Origin: Ilex aquifolium
Taxonomy: Eukaryota > Streptophyta > Magnoliopsida > Aquifoliales > Aquifoliaceae
Length of the DNA: 64,000 nt
Reading direction: 5' to 3'
NCBI GenBank assembly: GCA_951799425.1
Contig: OX637410.1
Location: 7,874,001 to 7,938,000 of the forward strand
Shown: piece after piece, positions 30,966 through 42,259 of the stretch
Layout: the number at the start of each line of letters is the position of its first letter
Position numbering within the stretch: the first letter of the stretch is position 1
Position numbers and translations under genes: made by a program
The notes under the pieces: model-generated
What the model was told of the DNA's origin: nothing
Database searches by the model: none
What the model saw: only the letters and a program-made list of their open reading frames with translations

Positions 30966-32703
30966 TGATTAGCACAAGATATTGCACATTTTGTATGCTC
31001 TTTATACCCTTTTATACTTGCTTTTGTTGAGAATTTGGGGAGAAATGCATTTAATCTACCTTTTAATGAAGTTTTGTGTGAATGTAGGTGAAGAGTTGTA
31101 AATGGATTGAGTTAAACCCCCATCATAGTGCTTAAAGACAATGGAGATGAGGGGGTGGCTTAACAGGAGGCTTGGAAGGTGAAGAAATCAAGAAAAAGGC
31201 ATGGTAGGAAACCTTCCAGAAGGTTTGGCCATAAACCTTCCGGAAAGTTTGCACTTGGTCTGCCTATGCCCTGTCAAAACCTTCCGAAAGGTTTTGCCTG
31301 CTGGAATAAACCTTCCGGAAGGTTTGCATCCACCTTCTGGAAGGTTGAGCTCACTAGACAGTTTTTTTCCACTTACCCTGCCAAAACCTTTCGGGAGGTT
31401 TGAATCGACCATCTGGATGGTTTTGCCCAGAAATGTCAGATAGCCTACAACTCAAGCTGTGCCACTTGGGTGTCCCACCTATGATTCTCCCACTTGTCTC
31501 CTGACATCTCTTACACACATACATGCCTCCCTACACTTCAGGTTGGACTTTGAAAGCCAATGCATTAATAAGGAAGAGAGAGAAGATGGAAGCCTGGGAA
31601 GTTGCCTGCTAGGCTTGTCCTGGCCTGTCCAAGCCATCAACTCAGCCCCCTATTGATGGGAAGCCTCTCACACAGGCTATAGGACCTCCATGGACGAAAA
31701 TGAAGACATCACTTGACATTTTTACAACATTGTTCATCATTGTAGAGAGAGAGAAACTCAAGGAGGAAGACATAGTTTTTTAGGGAGAAGTTAGATTTTT
31801 GCATTTTCTTTACCCATTTCACTTGTAATCTACTTCAAGACTCTTGTAATCTTCATTTATTGCACGTAAAGTCATTTATTTCAAGTGTATTGCAAGTTTA
31901 GTTAAGTATCTTGGAATCTACCATTGTTATATTCAAGTTTTCACTTCAAGCTTTTAAGTTGGGTATTAAATGCACTCATTTTTGTAGTTTCACTTTTCTT
32001 CACATTAACACAAGCTTTAATCTCCATTCCAATACAATGTCTCTTTACACACTCTATGTCTTTGTATTTAACATGAGTAGCTAAGCTTTACGTTGGCTAA
32101 TCCAAGGGAGATCTCCTCTTGGGTATGCTAAATCCACTCTTCTTCATCCCTCCTCGTAGTGTAAGGTGGTTTGGTTTGACTAGGTTGAGTGCGAATGTGG
32201 TTGTGAGCTCTTGATACACCGTAGACTTATCACATGGTATGCTTGAAACCTCACCGCTATTTTAGTCCCTCGCTTCCTACGAATCAATCGAACGCCTACG
32301 CACCATTGGAAGAATGATTTGATTTGATTTGGCATTCCTATTGGAATGACCCCTTTGGATTAGCCAACCTTGTTTCCATTACATTTCATCAAGAACACAA
32401 CTCACCAAAACACAAATCCACAAGATCTTACACTTTTCATTTTTCATAAAATCACATTCACACAATTCACCTTCCTTTCCTGAGGAGACGACATTGGAAT
32501 ACCAATTCCAAGTAAAACACAACATTTGAAAGTCTCTCTACACTTGGGCAGCACTTTTGCACACACACATTTTCATCCACACACAGGTTTTTCCATTTCT
32601 TGCATGATGTCCGAGTGAAAGTGACACTCACCTAACCGTATAAGCCACATACACATTACCAGAATCATGGTCGAAAATTAGGAACGACGAAATAAGTCAA
32701 GCA
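30966..32703 (+). repeat. 3' LTR of the second Athila element
   Basis: About 1.74 kb from TGATTAGCACAAGATATTGC to AAGTCAAGCA. It is homologous over its length to 1543-3391 and contains palindrome cluster D. It is the only complete 3' LTR of this family in the window and was used to judge what the first Athila has lost. Confidence 0.9.
31208..31430. repeat. CCTTCCGGAAGG palindrome cluster D with a variant copy
   Basis: Eight copies between 31210 and 31421. Spacers include TTTTGCCTGCTGGAATAA and TTTGCATCCA. The last copy, ACCATCTGGATGGT (31408-31421), differs from its neighbours in both arms in a matched way and resembles the palindrome of the LTR at 55890. Confidence 0.9.
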
Positions 32704-32708
32704 CTTCA

Positions 32709-33200
32709 CAGTCGCTCTCAAACTCAAATGACCTGAGGAGTATGGTGCAACAAAGAACTTCTCTTCTAAAGGCCCGTCATGAGTCACTTGGCAAACACGA
32801 TGCAAATGTGACGAATACACAATTCGGTGTGAATAATCCAAAGATCATGAAAACCAAGGGTAATCCAAGTCGTGCATGTAAGAATATTCCAATCAACCCG
32901 GGAAGATGTAGTAAATGCAGGGGCACTGGCCATATTGTTAGAAAATGTCTACTTTTTCACAACCAGTTGGATCACAACCACCACGGGACATGCCTTTTTC
33001 AAAACTTAGTGGATCGGAACAACCACCCCACATGTCTTTTTCACATTATGGTGGATCGCAACAATCTATGCCATCATTGAAAGAGGATGACTGTTGCATT
33101 CTCTTTGTCAACGAGGGTATCCTCAACTATCAGGTTCATATAATACTCTTTGGATGTTTATATTTTTTTTAATATGAACTTGATCCTTGTTATTTTAGGA
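32709..33200 (+). pseudogene. FAR1/MULE-type C-terminus with zinc knuckle
   Basis: C-terminal fragment of a protein like FAR1-related factors and MULE transposases. The order SLSNSNDLRSM, then KIMKTKGNPSRACKNIPI and the CCHC knuckle CSKCRGTGHIVRKC (about 32907-32950) is characteristic. A one-base shift after the knuckle leads into a Ser/Gln/Pro-rich tail with repeated GSQPP/GSEQPP/GGSQQ phrases. The upstream part is cut off by the Athila LTR ending at 32703. It is probably the end of a MULE transposase gene, but a FAR1-like host remnant cannot be excluded. Confidence 0.55.
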
Positions 33201-33821
33201 TGGAATGTCAAGCTTTGATTCTACCATTCAATCACAGTACATCAACACTAGTTTTAGTAATATGGATGAAATTACAAAAATTACAAATTTTATCCTACAA
33301 ATTTTGCTTTTTCACCATTGTCATCTAACATTCAATTTATGCTATCACAGTGGGCACCAAGATCATGGAGCAAGATGGGTTGATGAAATTTGACTTTTGT
33401 TGCAACTTTGAACGAAAATGTTTTACATTCTCCATTCCAAGTTTTTTTTTTTCACTTCGATATACCTTTTTTTTTAGGAGAACCTCGACAGTGCGAGAGA
33501 ATTTTATTGATTAAAAATTAAATTACACCTAACTAGGGGGGAGGTATTTACCTTACCCCTCGATGCAATCTAATTACAATGTGATAAGGAATTAAAAATT
33601 CTAATGGATGATTTTACATGGAAAACAAAAAATAATTTCCTAACTGATGAAACCAGCTACTAAAATGTGCTGGAATGGTGAACAGTCACGTGAACAGTGA
33701 AGTGAACAAGATTCCAGCTACATAGTAATTAAATGAGTTGTGGGCAGTAGAACAACAGCTGCCTTGAATTGAAAACAAGCTGAGAATTTGCAGTCGAAAT
33801 TGAGCTGAAAGCATCAACTAT
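33201..33821. other. Noncoding, with possible antisense LINE tail
   Basis: No gene. A T-run near 33465 followed by AGGAGAACCTCGACAG and TTTTATTGATTAAAA reads, on the minus strand, like the 3' tail of a plant non-LTR element (AATAAAA before poly(A)) extending to about 33660. No coding sequence and no duplication were found, so this is tentative. Confidence 0.35.
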
Positions 33822-34910
33822 CTTGAGGTAAAATTACCATTTTTTAGGGAGGATTACCATTTTTTAGGGAAGATTACCACTTTCGAAGGAAATATTACCA
33901 CTTTTTTGGTTAACATTACCATTTTTTTGGGTTAGAATACAACTTCCTTGGGCTTAGAATACAAATTTTTTGGGTGTAAGAATACAATTTTTTGGGTGTA
34001 ACATTATCAGTTTTCTTTGGTAATACCACTTTTTGGGTAAGATTACCAATTATTTGAGGTAAAATTACCATTTTTTAGGGAGGATTACCATTTTTTAGGG
34101 AAGATTACCACTTTTTTGGTTAACATTACCATTTGTTTGGGTTATAATACAACTTCCTTGGTCTTAGAATACAACTTTTTTGGTGTAAGAATACAATTTT
34201 TTGGGTGTAACATTATCACTTTTCTTTGGTAACAATACCACTTTTGAGGGAAAGATTACCACTTTTTTTGTTGACATTACAATTTTTTTGGGTTAGAATA
34301 CAACTTGCTTGGGCTTAGAATACAACATTTTTGGGTGTAAGAATACAACTTTTTGGTTGTAACATTATCACTTTTATTTGAGAAGAATACCACGTTTTTT
34401 GTAAGATTACCCATTATTTGAGGCAATATTATCACTTTTTTGGGTAACATTATCACTTTTATTTTGTAAGAATACCACTTTTTTTTGGTAAGATTACCCA
34501 CTATTTGAGCCAAGATTACCACTTTTTTAGTTACCATTACCATTTTTGGGTTAGAATTCAACTTCATTTGGCTTAGAATACAACTTTTTTGGGTGTAAGA
34601 GTACAATTTTTTGGGTGTAACATTATCACCTTTATTTTGTAAGAATACCACTTTTTTGAATAAGGTTACAATTTATTTGAGGCAAGATTATCACTTTTTA
34701 GAGTAAGATTACCATTTTTTAGGGAATATTACCACTTTTGAGGGAAATATTATCACATTTTTTGTTAACATTACCATTTTTTGGGTTAAAATACAACTTG
34801 CTTGGGCTTATAATACAACTTTTTTGGGTGTATGAATACAACTTTTTTGATATATTCTTAGAGGTAAAATTACGGTAAGAATTTATAATCTTACTACTAG
34901 ATTACCACAA
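33822..34910. repeat. Diverged T-rich minisatellite
   Basis: A relative of the 600-1542 array in the same orientation. Units include GGGAAGATTACCACTTTT, GGTTAACATTACCA, GGGCTTAGAATACAACTT and GGGTGTAAGAATACAA, each with a T run. Blocks of several units are themselves repeated (compare 33826-34030 with 34057-34240 and 34275-34420). The antisense open frame at 34277-34651 is an artefact. Confidence 0.85.
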
Positions 34911-35067
34911 CCATGCTCATCACAACCATTTGCTCATCACAACCATTACCAATCTCATTTTATATATAAAGAACAAAGATATTTTGGATTAATGTGTTTC
35001 ATCACATTTCACTACTGCTAGTTCAACTATTGTATCAACAACCAACAACTACAATTACATATAATTG

Positions 35068-36256
35068 TCACTTCCTAGCTATTTCTTTGCTTTTCATAAA
35101 AGAAGATTCAGTTATATCCAACCTACTATTGATCACCTTCAGAGACTCATTTATTTCATCTTGAGTATTTTGAATTTGCTCCAACTTTCTGCCCATTTGT
35201 ACAAGCAAATGTCCAAATATAGTCAATGGAGGAAGACCACTTATGGAAGAATTTGGGACATCCTGGGCTTCAACTTCATCCTCAGCTTCAACTTCGTTCT
35301 CGATTTCAACTTCGTTATCGATTTCAACTTGTGGCTGTTGAGTTTTTTTCTTCTTCCCTTGCTCTAAACTCTTTTTTATTGTCGCACCATAAATCGGATT
35401 CATGGGAGTGGAATAAGCGTCGCTTGAGTGAATCACAACTCCACAATCCTCCTTAATCTTTGAAATCAAAATTGGGAATGGGAGACATAGCCGCCTATCC
35501 TTCGTACCATGTACCGAAATAAGGTTATCTATACATATACCCTTTCCAATGGCATACAGGAGATGAGCTCGATCAAGTCCAAAATCAGCAGTATATCCTC
35601 TTGGACTAATATTGTACCCCACTATAAGGTTTAACATCCTATATTTGGGAGTAAGGTCTTGCTGAAAAATACTAGATTGTCAACACTCTCACTAAAATTA
35701 TTAGGTATACCCTCAATTTTTGCATAAACATCTTTCAACTTATGTATGTCCTTAGAATTCTTGAATGGATAAGTAAGTGAATCGTTAGGAACGAACGGTC
35801 GGCGAACTCCCAATATTTTTGAAACTAAATCTAGAGTTGCTTCAAAACTTACATTCCTCTCAAGGGACTTAAACTTGTGATCACCTTTATCAATATCATG
35901 CATGTTAGAATAAAATATCTTCACCAATGTATTATATGTTTTATCCGTCTTTTTGATATCAACTGTAGAATTCCATTGATGAAGAGTAAAAATAACACCA
36001 CATCCTACATCTATTAATTAATCTAGTAAAACACCCCTCTCCAATAACAAAGGCCTATAATAAAAGCAATTATCATACCAATGTTGCAATTTTTGTTGAA
36101 GAAAGATGTCTTCATTGCATATGGGGTTGGATGAACTTGCTGGATTGGGTATAGGGTTGGATGAATTTGATGTATTGAAGGAGGGATCAATTGGATTGGT
36201 GGAGCTAGGATTAACTATGGAGGACAGATCAATGAAGGGAGGATGATTATAGTTCT
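35068..36256 (-). pseudogene. Putative plant transposon protein gene, 3' part
   Basis: Reading on the minus strand, the frame has FYSNMHDIDKGDHKFKSLER, then a stop, YNISPRGYTADFGLDRAHLL, YAIGKGICIDNLIS and a Lys-rich then Glu-rich tail (EVEIENEVEAEDEVEAQDV) followed by a coiled coil of Gln/Glu/Leu. The layout resembles the plant-restricted transposon protein domain also seen in the Athila env-like ORF. Its function is unknown. Stops and frameshifts interrupt it near 35634 and 36015. The 5' exon is at 38813-38988, beyond the solo LTR. Confidence 0.6.
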
Positions 36257-36261
36257 TCTTC

Positions 36262-38807
36262 TCTAAAACCTGGGTAAATTTGAACTTTTATGAAAAAGGG
36301 GCAAAACGGTAATTTGACACTACGGTACAGGTTGTAAACCTGAATTTTTCTAGAGCTCGGATGATGAAATGGACCTCACCGTTAGATTTGTCTCGCGAAA
36401 TCTAGTTACCTAGGCAAATTTCGTCGGATTCCGAGATAGTCAGATTTTTCACGTTTTACGAGGCGGTCGGGTCTCGAGTGACCCAAAAACAAATTTTTTA
36501 ATAAAATTTTAAATTTTGGAAAATAATTTAAAGCAAGTTGAAATAAAAATATTTGAACTTGAATCGGAGCGAAATTTAATCGTTTCGGGACGAAAACGGA
36601 CCCGAAAATAGGGGGTCGTGTGGCGCGTTGTGGACCAAGTAAATAAGGAGTATAAATAGGTAAAAAATTCTGATTTCTCCACCCATTTTCTATGCTGGTC
36701 TGGACGTTGGAAAAGGGAAGAAGAAGAAGAAGAAGAGAGAAAACAAGGGTGTTCTCAAGCTTTTCTCTTGCGATCAAGGGCCAAACTTTGGTCGAATCCA
36801 GTCGGGCCAAGAACGAAAGTAGATCTCCTCGACGAGGGCTACGCGTCCATACCAAAAAGAAGGGATTTCACCAAAGTTCCAAAGTCAGGATTTTGAGGAA
36901 AGTGAAGATTTGAGCGGGAATCAGGTTCTTGCAGCTTCCCAAGGTCGTTCTCTACGCTTCAAGAGATAGGGTTTCATCCTAATTAGGTTTATTTGCAACC
37001 CAGAATGTTTTATATGGAATGGGTGGGTGGCAAGAACTATATATCACTTGCCTATTGTTGTTGTTTTGGTGAAATGGGTATTGAGAATGTGTAGTATGAC
37101 TTGAGGTAAATTCTCTTGTTTAATGTACCACTAGTGTATATTAAGTGTGGAAAATGGGTACCGAAATGTGCTAAATAAATCTTGTAAGAAACGGGTTGTA
37201 GAATTTATTTTTTTGGTAAATTTCATGAAAAACTATAGGTACTTGAAGTGTAGAAAATGGATATGGAAATTGGGTAAAGAAAATTCTCAATTGAATTGAC
37301 ATTTAGAAGTTGCTACTTTATAATTTCTTGGAAGATTATGATATATGGATATAAAAAAAAAATTGGGTATCTTGACATAGTTGTGTAGAAATCACTTAAT
37401 ATGATTTCTTAAGCTATATGATGAATTTCATCTTGAATTGGGTATGTGAGATTAACCTAATGTGATTCTTGAGTTATGTGAATTGTGGGCATGTTATGTG
37501 TTTATGTTATGCCTTGATGAATTTAGTGTGTTGATAGCATGATTTTGTGATAACACACTTGGAAATTGTGTTGTAGAAATTGTTGATATATATACATACT
37601 TGTGATTTGTTGTTGGGTATAAAGTGTTAATATATGTTTATTGATATATTGACATTGAAATGGATAATGGTGATTACATGCTTAGGACATAAATTGCCAT
37701 GGAGTATTCTGATGTGTGGTAAATTGGGTCATATAGCACTTATAACATATTGGACATGATTGTTGTATTGCAAATATACATTACATTGCATTATGCACGG
37801 AGGTATCACATTCATGAACATTGAGCATGAGTGGGGGTGTATATGCATGGTTGTAATTAAACACCACATATGGTGAATGATGGGTGGGCTCAGGAAGGTT
37901 GGATTGAAGATCCGACTCAGTCGCACGGTTTGCATGGTAAATAGGGTTGGGGTTAGCAAGAAGGGCTAGAAGATCCCTCGGGTGCAAGACCCGGTAGTTG
38001 GGGTACGCACTCCCTTGGTTCGGTCCATAAAGTGTGTGGGTGTATGCGGAACCCTCAGTGGAAGTCCATAAATTCCGTGTGGGTTGGGTTACCCTTGGTG
38101 TAAGTCCATGAATACCCACCCCAAGAAAAACCCTAGATTTATAAATGTCATTTGATGTGCCACATAAATGACGGATTCATACCCATTGGCATAACATGTG
38201 TTGTGGGAGCCGGTGAGGGCTCGGGTTGAGTTGCATGAGTGAGTCTCATCTCATTTCATGGCATGACATAGTAAATCCCAACATTGAGTTGCATATTCTT
38301 GATTAGAATTGTTGTGGATGGTTGATTGTTGCATGTGAACATTTCATATGCATTTAGGTCGGGGAGTAGCCTCTTTGGGAGATATCCTATTGAGCGTGGC
38401 TCACCCTTTATGGAAAAATATTTCAAGTGCGGGGTTCACACCGGTGGACGGCTCCCAATTCGAGTCTCAAGGGTGAAGAAGGCCGACTTGTGGCTTTTAT
38501 GACTCATTTTGTATAACTTTTGTGAAAATCCCATTTTGGCATGTAAATATAAAAGAATTGTAATCAAACTCATATGAACTATTTTAATGTAACATTGCAT
38601 GTTATTATATGAGTATGGATAATTGGACCAGGTGTGGTCGATGTTACTTATAAATGGACCCAGTGTGGCCAATATTTATTCATAAATAGATCCGGTGTGG
38701 TCAATGTAGTATAATTGCACAGGTTGTATTTTGGGTAGAGCTCCCCGTACAAAAGAGACTCTACCCGAATTTTATTAAATTAAGGACCCGATTTCTGGGG
38801 CGTCACA
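36262..38807 (+). mobile_element. Solo LTR of a Tekay-related family
   Basis: About 2.55 kb from TCTAAAACCTGGG (first base pair changed from TG) to GGGGCGTCACA. It is flanked on both sides by TCTTC (36257-36261 and 38808-38812), a perfect 5-bp duplication, with no internal retrotransposon sequence; unequal recombination between LTRs explains this. It aligns with 12776-15155 over most of its length but not near its end, where the palindrome cluster is missing. TATAAATA at about 36651 is a candidate TATA box. The open frames at 36406-38119 have counterparts in the other LTRs. Confidence 0.92.
38600..38720. repeat. Short tandem repeat in the solo LTR (GGTGTGGTC family)
   Basis: TGGACCAGGTGTGGTCGATGT (start of unit near 38625), TGGACCCAGTGTGGCCAAT and TAGATCCGGTGTGGTCAATG recur about every 35-37 bp. 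This replaces the GTACCGGTAC cluster found in the other Tekay-type LTRs. Confidence 0.7.
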
Positions 38808-38812
38808 TCTTC

Positions 38813-38988
38813 CTCTTCATTTTTTCCCTATTGTTATCCACAAATGGCGATGAACTTGCTGCGGAGGGATCAACTGGATTAGAGGAGGGATCAATGGATG
38901 GAGGATGATTACAACTCTTATTCCTCTTCATTTTTTCCCTACTGTTATCCACAAGTTTTGGCCTATACTTCTTTCTGCCTTCGGTCAT
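38813..38988 (-). pseudogene. Putative plant transposon protein gene, 5' part
   Basis: The start at 38988 gives MTEGRKKYRPKLVD, followed by a Ser/Asn/Pro-rich stretch with a partly duplicated SREKMKRN / NREKMKRK unit. The frame runs into the solo LTR at 38812 and the same style (NHPPFIDLSS) continues beyond it at 36256. The N-terminus is basic and may be a nuclear signal; that is an inference. Confidence 0.55.
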
Positions 38989-39220
38989 TATACTCTTATC
39001 TAGTCTTTCTGTAACAAAAAAAAATATAGTCAAAAAAGAGAGCAATAACATGACAGGTTATCTTTTACTTTTGAGCAATAATAACAATTGATGGAGATAT
39101 TTTTGAGCCATCATTCACAAAAACCATCATTCGTTCAACCCAAAAACACATCCTTTATGCAACTATGTATACAAAAATATGATGAAATTGAGAGAGAGAG
39201 ACAACTATGTATACAAAAAT

Positions 39221-39251
<31 letters not shown>

Positions 39252-39565
39252 AAATGGATACCTCGGAGAAGAGGAAGTCGGTGGCAGTGGAGGTGGTTGC
39301 TATGGCCGTGGCTATGGCAGTGGCTCCAGTGGCAATTACTCCGATGGTGGCAGTGGCGATGGTTGCCCTGGCCGTGGTGGTGGCACTAGTGATTGGGTTC
39401 GATTTTGTTGCTGATTTGGGGTTCAATTTGGCGATGGTTGTTGATTTTGGGTTTTGGGTATGAAAAATATGGTTGGGTGAAATCGATTTGGGGTTCTAGG
39501 GTTTTGAGTATGGAATTTTGGAGTTGATGAGTTTGATTTTTGGGGGAATAGAAAAAAAGGAAGTT
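38989..39565. other. Upstream region with GA microsatellite and GGTGGCAGTGG-rich tract
   Basis: Contains (GA)n at about 39223-39252 and a GC-richer tract 39263-39390 with repeated GGTGGCAGTGG and GGCCGTGGC words. Two overlapping frames across it are open, one Gly-rich and one Val/Ala-rich. Simple repeat composition explains both, so I do not call a gene. It lies upstream of the minus-strand gene and may be its promoter or leader. Confidence 0.4.
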
Positions 39566-39675
39566 GATCGCTATATTGAGCGATCTAACCTGGATCGCTA
39601 TACATGGGAATGTAGCGATCGCTACCGATCTGTGTAGCGAACTAAACTAATCTGCATCGCTCAACCAGCGATCAT
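39566..39675. repeat. AGCGATC / GATCGCT repeat block (right)
   Basis: Six AGCGATC or GATCGCT heptamers in 110 bp, including the palindrome AGCGATCGCT near 39613. It shares the motif and the AACTAATC phrase with 27185-27500. Confidence 0.75.
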
Positions 39676-40370
39676 GTCCAAAAAAATTTCACTTATACCC
39701 CTAAATTATCACCCTTTTTCAAAAATTTCCTCATATTTTTCATATTACACGCTCAACTATGTGATTAGTTTCATATTACCTCAATTTTTTTACCTAATTT
39801 AATTTAACACCAAAAAGTGTTTAACTTAACACCCAAATATGATAACTTTGTTGTAACTTATTTAGTGGTGAAAAACTTTGTTGTAATAATTTTAACTTAA
39901 CCTAAAATATAACCCAAAAAATGGCAATTTTACCCAAAAAAAATTGTTAATAACCTTACTGTAATATTTTAATACCCAAAAATGTTTGGTAAACTTTAGT
40001 TGTAATTTAGCCTAATGGTGAACTTTGATAACCCAATCCTAACCTCCTAATATTTTTAACTTAATCTAAAATGGTAAATTTAATGTCACTCAGTAACACC
40101 AAATATTGTAAAATTTTCATTATATTTTTATTTCAGGTATGATAAATAATTATCATTTTTTAAAACTAATTTTAATTTCTATTATCCCTTAAAATAGTGG
40201 TGAACTTACTTTGATAACCTAATCCTAACGTCCTAATATTTTTAACTTAATCTAAAATGGTAAATTTACCCCAAATATTATAAATATTTCGTTATATTTT
40301 TATTTTGGTTTAAATAAGATAAATAATTATCATTTTTTAAAACTAATTTTAATTTCTATTACCACTTATT
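39676..40370. repeat. Degenerate inverted minisatellite with a 180-bp tandem duplication
   Basis: Phrases such as CCCAAAAAATGGCAATTTTACC, AAAATGGTAAATTTA and TTAACTTAACACC look like the reverse complement of the T-rich minisatellite units, although decayed. Within it, about 40014-40193 and 40194-40370 are a tandem duplication sharing TAATATTTTTAACTTAATC and TAATTATCATTTTTTAAAAC. Confidence 0.5.
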
Positions 40371-41503
40371 TTTAAAGTATATAGTGGTTTGACTTATTTT
40401 TAAAATATATACCGGTGAAACCGGTTATTGGTTTCGGAGTATACAAGTGGCGACCATACACCCATTTCACTTTTTCGGTGTCATACCGATTTTTACCTTT
40501 TCGATATTGAAGCCAACCCCTTGTAGGTAGGTGTATTTGTTGCCAGAGTCCCATTATTGTACTAAAATATATTTTTTGGTGTCTTATTTTTATTTTTCAT
40601 CTATTAAAAAATTATCACATGTAAAAATTTATTATTTTATTATTTTTCAATCAATGGCTAGAAGTCCACCAAAACAAAAATCAAATAGTTAAGATGAATT
40701 TCGGTTCACTACCATATCATTATCCTTGTTATGATAGTAAGTGTGACAAATGACAATCCAACATAACTATGATTATATTCAGTATGTATAAGTTTTTTGT
40801 CTAGTTTGGAATTCTCTACAAGTGCTCATGTGTTTGACCTTTTATATCTACACAATTGTATCGAGTAAATGGTTGATAAAGGCAAATCTAATAAGGGGCT
40901 AGGGTAGGCACAGACTCATCTTCAAGTTTTTTTTAATTTTTTTTATGTGTTGGAGCTATATAAATTTAAACACTATTATAATTTTGTGGTACCTACTCTA
41001 TCACTCTTATTTTTGATGGTATGTTATGACAATATGAGTTATGCTTGATCGATAATTACATATAATATCAAGACATTCTTCAATTGACTTCGATTATATA
41101 TTTATAAGTTTTTTGGATTTACGTTCTTTATTTAAAAGTAAAATTATTTAAAATTAGTCTATAATTAGCCTTTATTCCTATGACTTCTTGTCTTTATTTT
41201 TCTATGTCTTACTATTTCTATTTTTTCACAGCATGCTTTTGTTTCATACATTAAAAAATGAAGATTGTGAGAATTGAACTACATAATCGAATTGATATCA
41301 ATGGATGACTGTTAACTTGATTACATATAGAAAAATATATTTTTGATGTCATTAACAATAAAGTTACCATACAATGTCTTTACATATAAAAACTCTGGTC
41401 AATTATAAATTTGTTGTAAAGGGTTGTAATTTGTCAATATATTGACTTTTGATTCTTTTGAGTTCAACAATTTTTTATATATCAAATATAATGTAATCAA
41501 AAT
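40371..41503. other. AT-rich DNA, no gene seen
   Basis: About 1.1 kb without a recognisable gene or repeat. It ends in AAAAT (41499-41503), one copy of the target-site duplication of the Tat element. Its continuation is 52164 onward. Confidence 0.5.
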
Positions 41504-42068
41504 TGATGGTGTACTTTCACTCGAATGAGCAACGAGATGGGGTCCAATTGTAAGGGACAGACCTGAGCTACAAGGCTCGTGAGTTGGTGGATGAGTGTTC
41601 AAATTAACCGAAGTGTAGTGTATGCAGTACAGTAGAAATATAGTAGTTCACCGGCTGATGAGCTCGGCTAGTCCACTCTCTAATAGAGGCTCTTGCTCCT
41701 TTTTCTTTATTGATTGTTCTCTCTCAGTACAATTTTGGTCCTGCCCCTCAATGGAGGCGTTTACCTAGTTTTTATAGGGTTGTTCCCTATTCTGTTAGAA
41801 TTCACCAAGGTTCTTACCTATCATTGTGTGATTCTCCTAGATTTTAGGAGGGGATCTTGATTAGTTGAGAGTTATTCGGTTTAATTCTAGCTTTCCATTC
41901 CGCTGGGGGTGTGGGCTGTCATCCAGCTACCTCCTAGTCACTCTTGCTATTATCTTTTCCGGGGTAGAGCTTTAGCTCTGGTTTCCTGAACTATGTGTGT
42001 CTAGCCCGACCTCCCGAGCTGACCTCTTCTCCTGAGCTCATGTCTGGAATTTATTTTAGGTATCATCA
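41504..42068 (-). repeat. 3' LTR of the Tat element
   Basis: 565 bp. In element orientation it is the downstream LTR. It matches 51595-52158 at about 97% by eye, with mostly transition differences. Confidence 0.95.
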
Positions 42069-42087
42069 GTTGCCCCCCAGCTCTTGG
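42069..42087 (-). other. Tat polypurine tract
   Basis: On the minus strand CCAAGAGCTGGGGGGCAAC directly abuts the 3' LTR, the expected plus-strand primer position. Confidence 0.85.
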
Positions 42088-42252
42088 TCCAAGCGAGCTT
42101 GGGTAAGGGCTGAGCTCTTTCTTCTCTTTTTTTATCGGGCTGGGCCAGCACATGGCTGGTCCTAACTTGCACATGGGAGTTGTTTTGTGACGGTTTTTTG
42201 CAATCATGGCCTCCTCGATTCCCGCGCACATTACAACCCACTCCTTTCAAGC

Positions 42253-42259
42253 TATAAAT
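42253..42259 (+). promoter_or_regulatory. TATA box of the antisense gene
   Basis: TATAAAT in the context AGCTATAAATGCCC, followed by a CT-rich leader (42280-42480) and a possible donor site GTACGT near 42438. The spacing to the ATG at 42707 leaves room for a spliced 5' leader. Confidence 0.5.

Larger units (their letters stand above)
27785..32703 (+). mobile_element. Second Athila element, 5'-truncated
   Basis: Begins near a purine-rich stretch (about 27785-27950) like those found after pol in other Athila copies. It runs through the shared 3' noncoding region (27960-28870), an internal palindrome cluster, an env-like ORF, a polypurine tract and a complete 3' LTR ending at 32703. Primer site, gag and pol are absent. 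It is followed by CTTCA and by a zinc-knuckle gene fragment. The left edge is approximate. Confidence 0.75.

Noticed and set aside
39088-39463. Gly-rich or Val/Ala-rich small protein near the GA microsatellite
   Set aside because: Two overlapping frames and the reverse strand are all open because of low complexity; there is no family resemblance.
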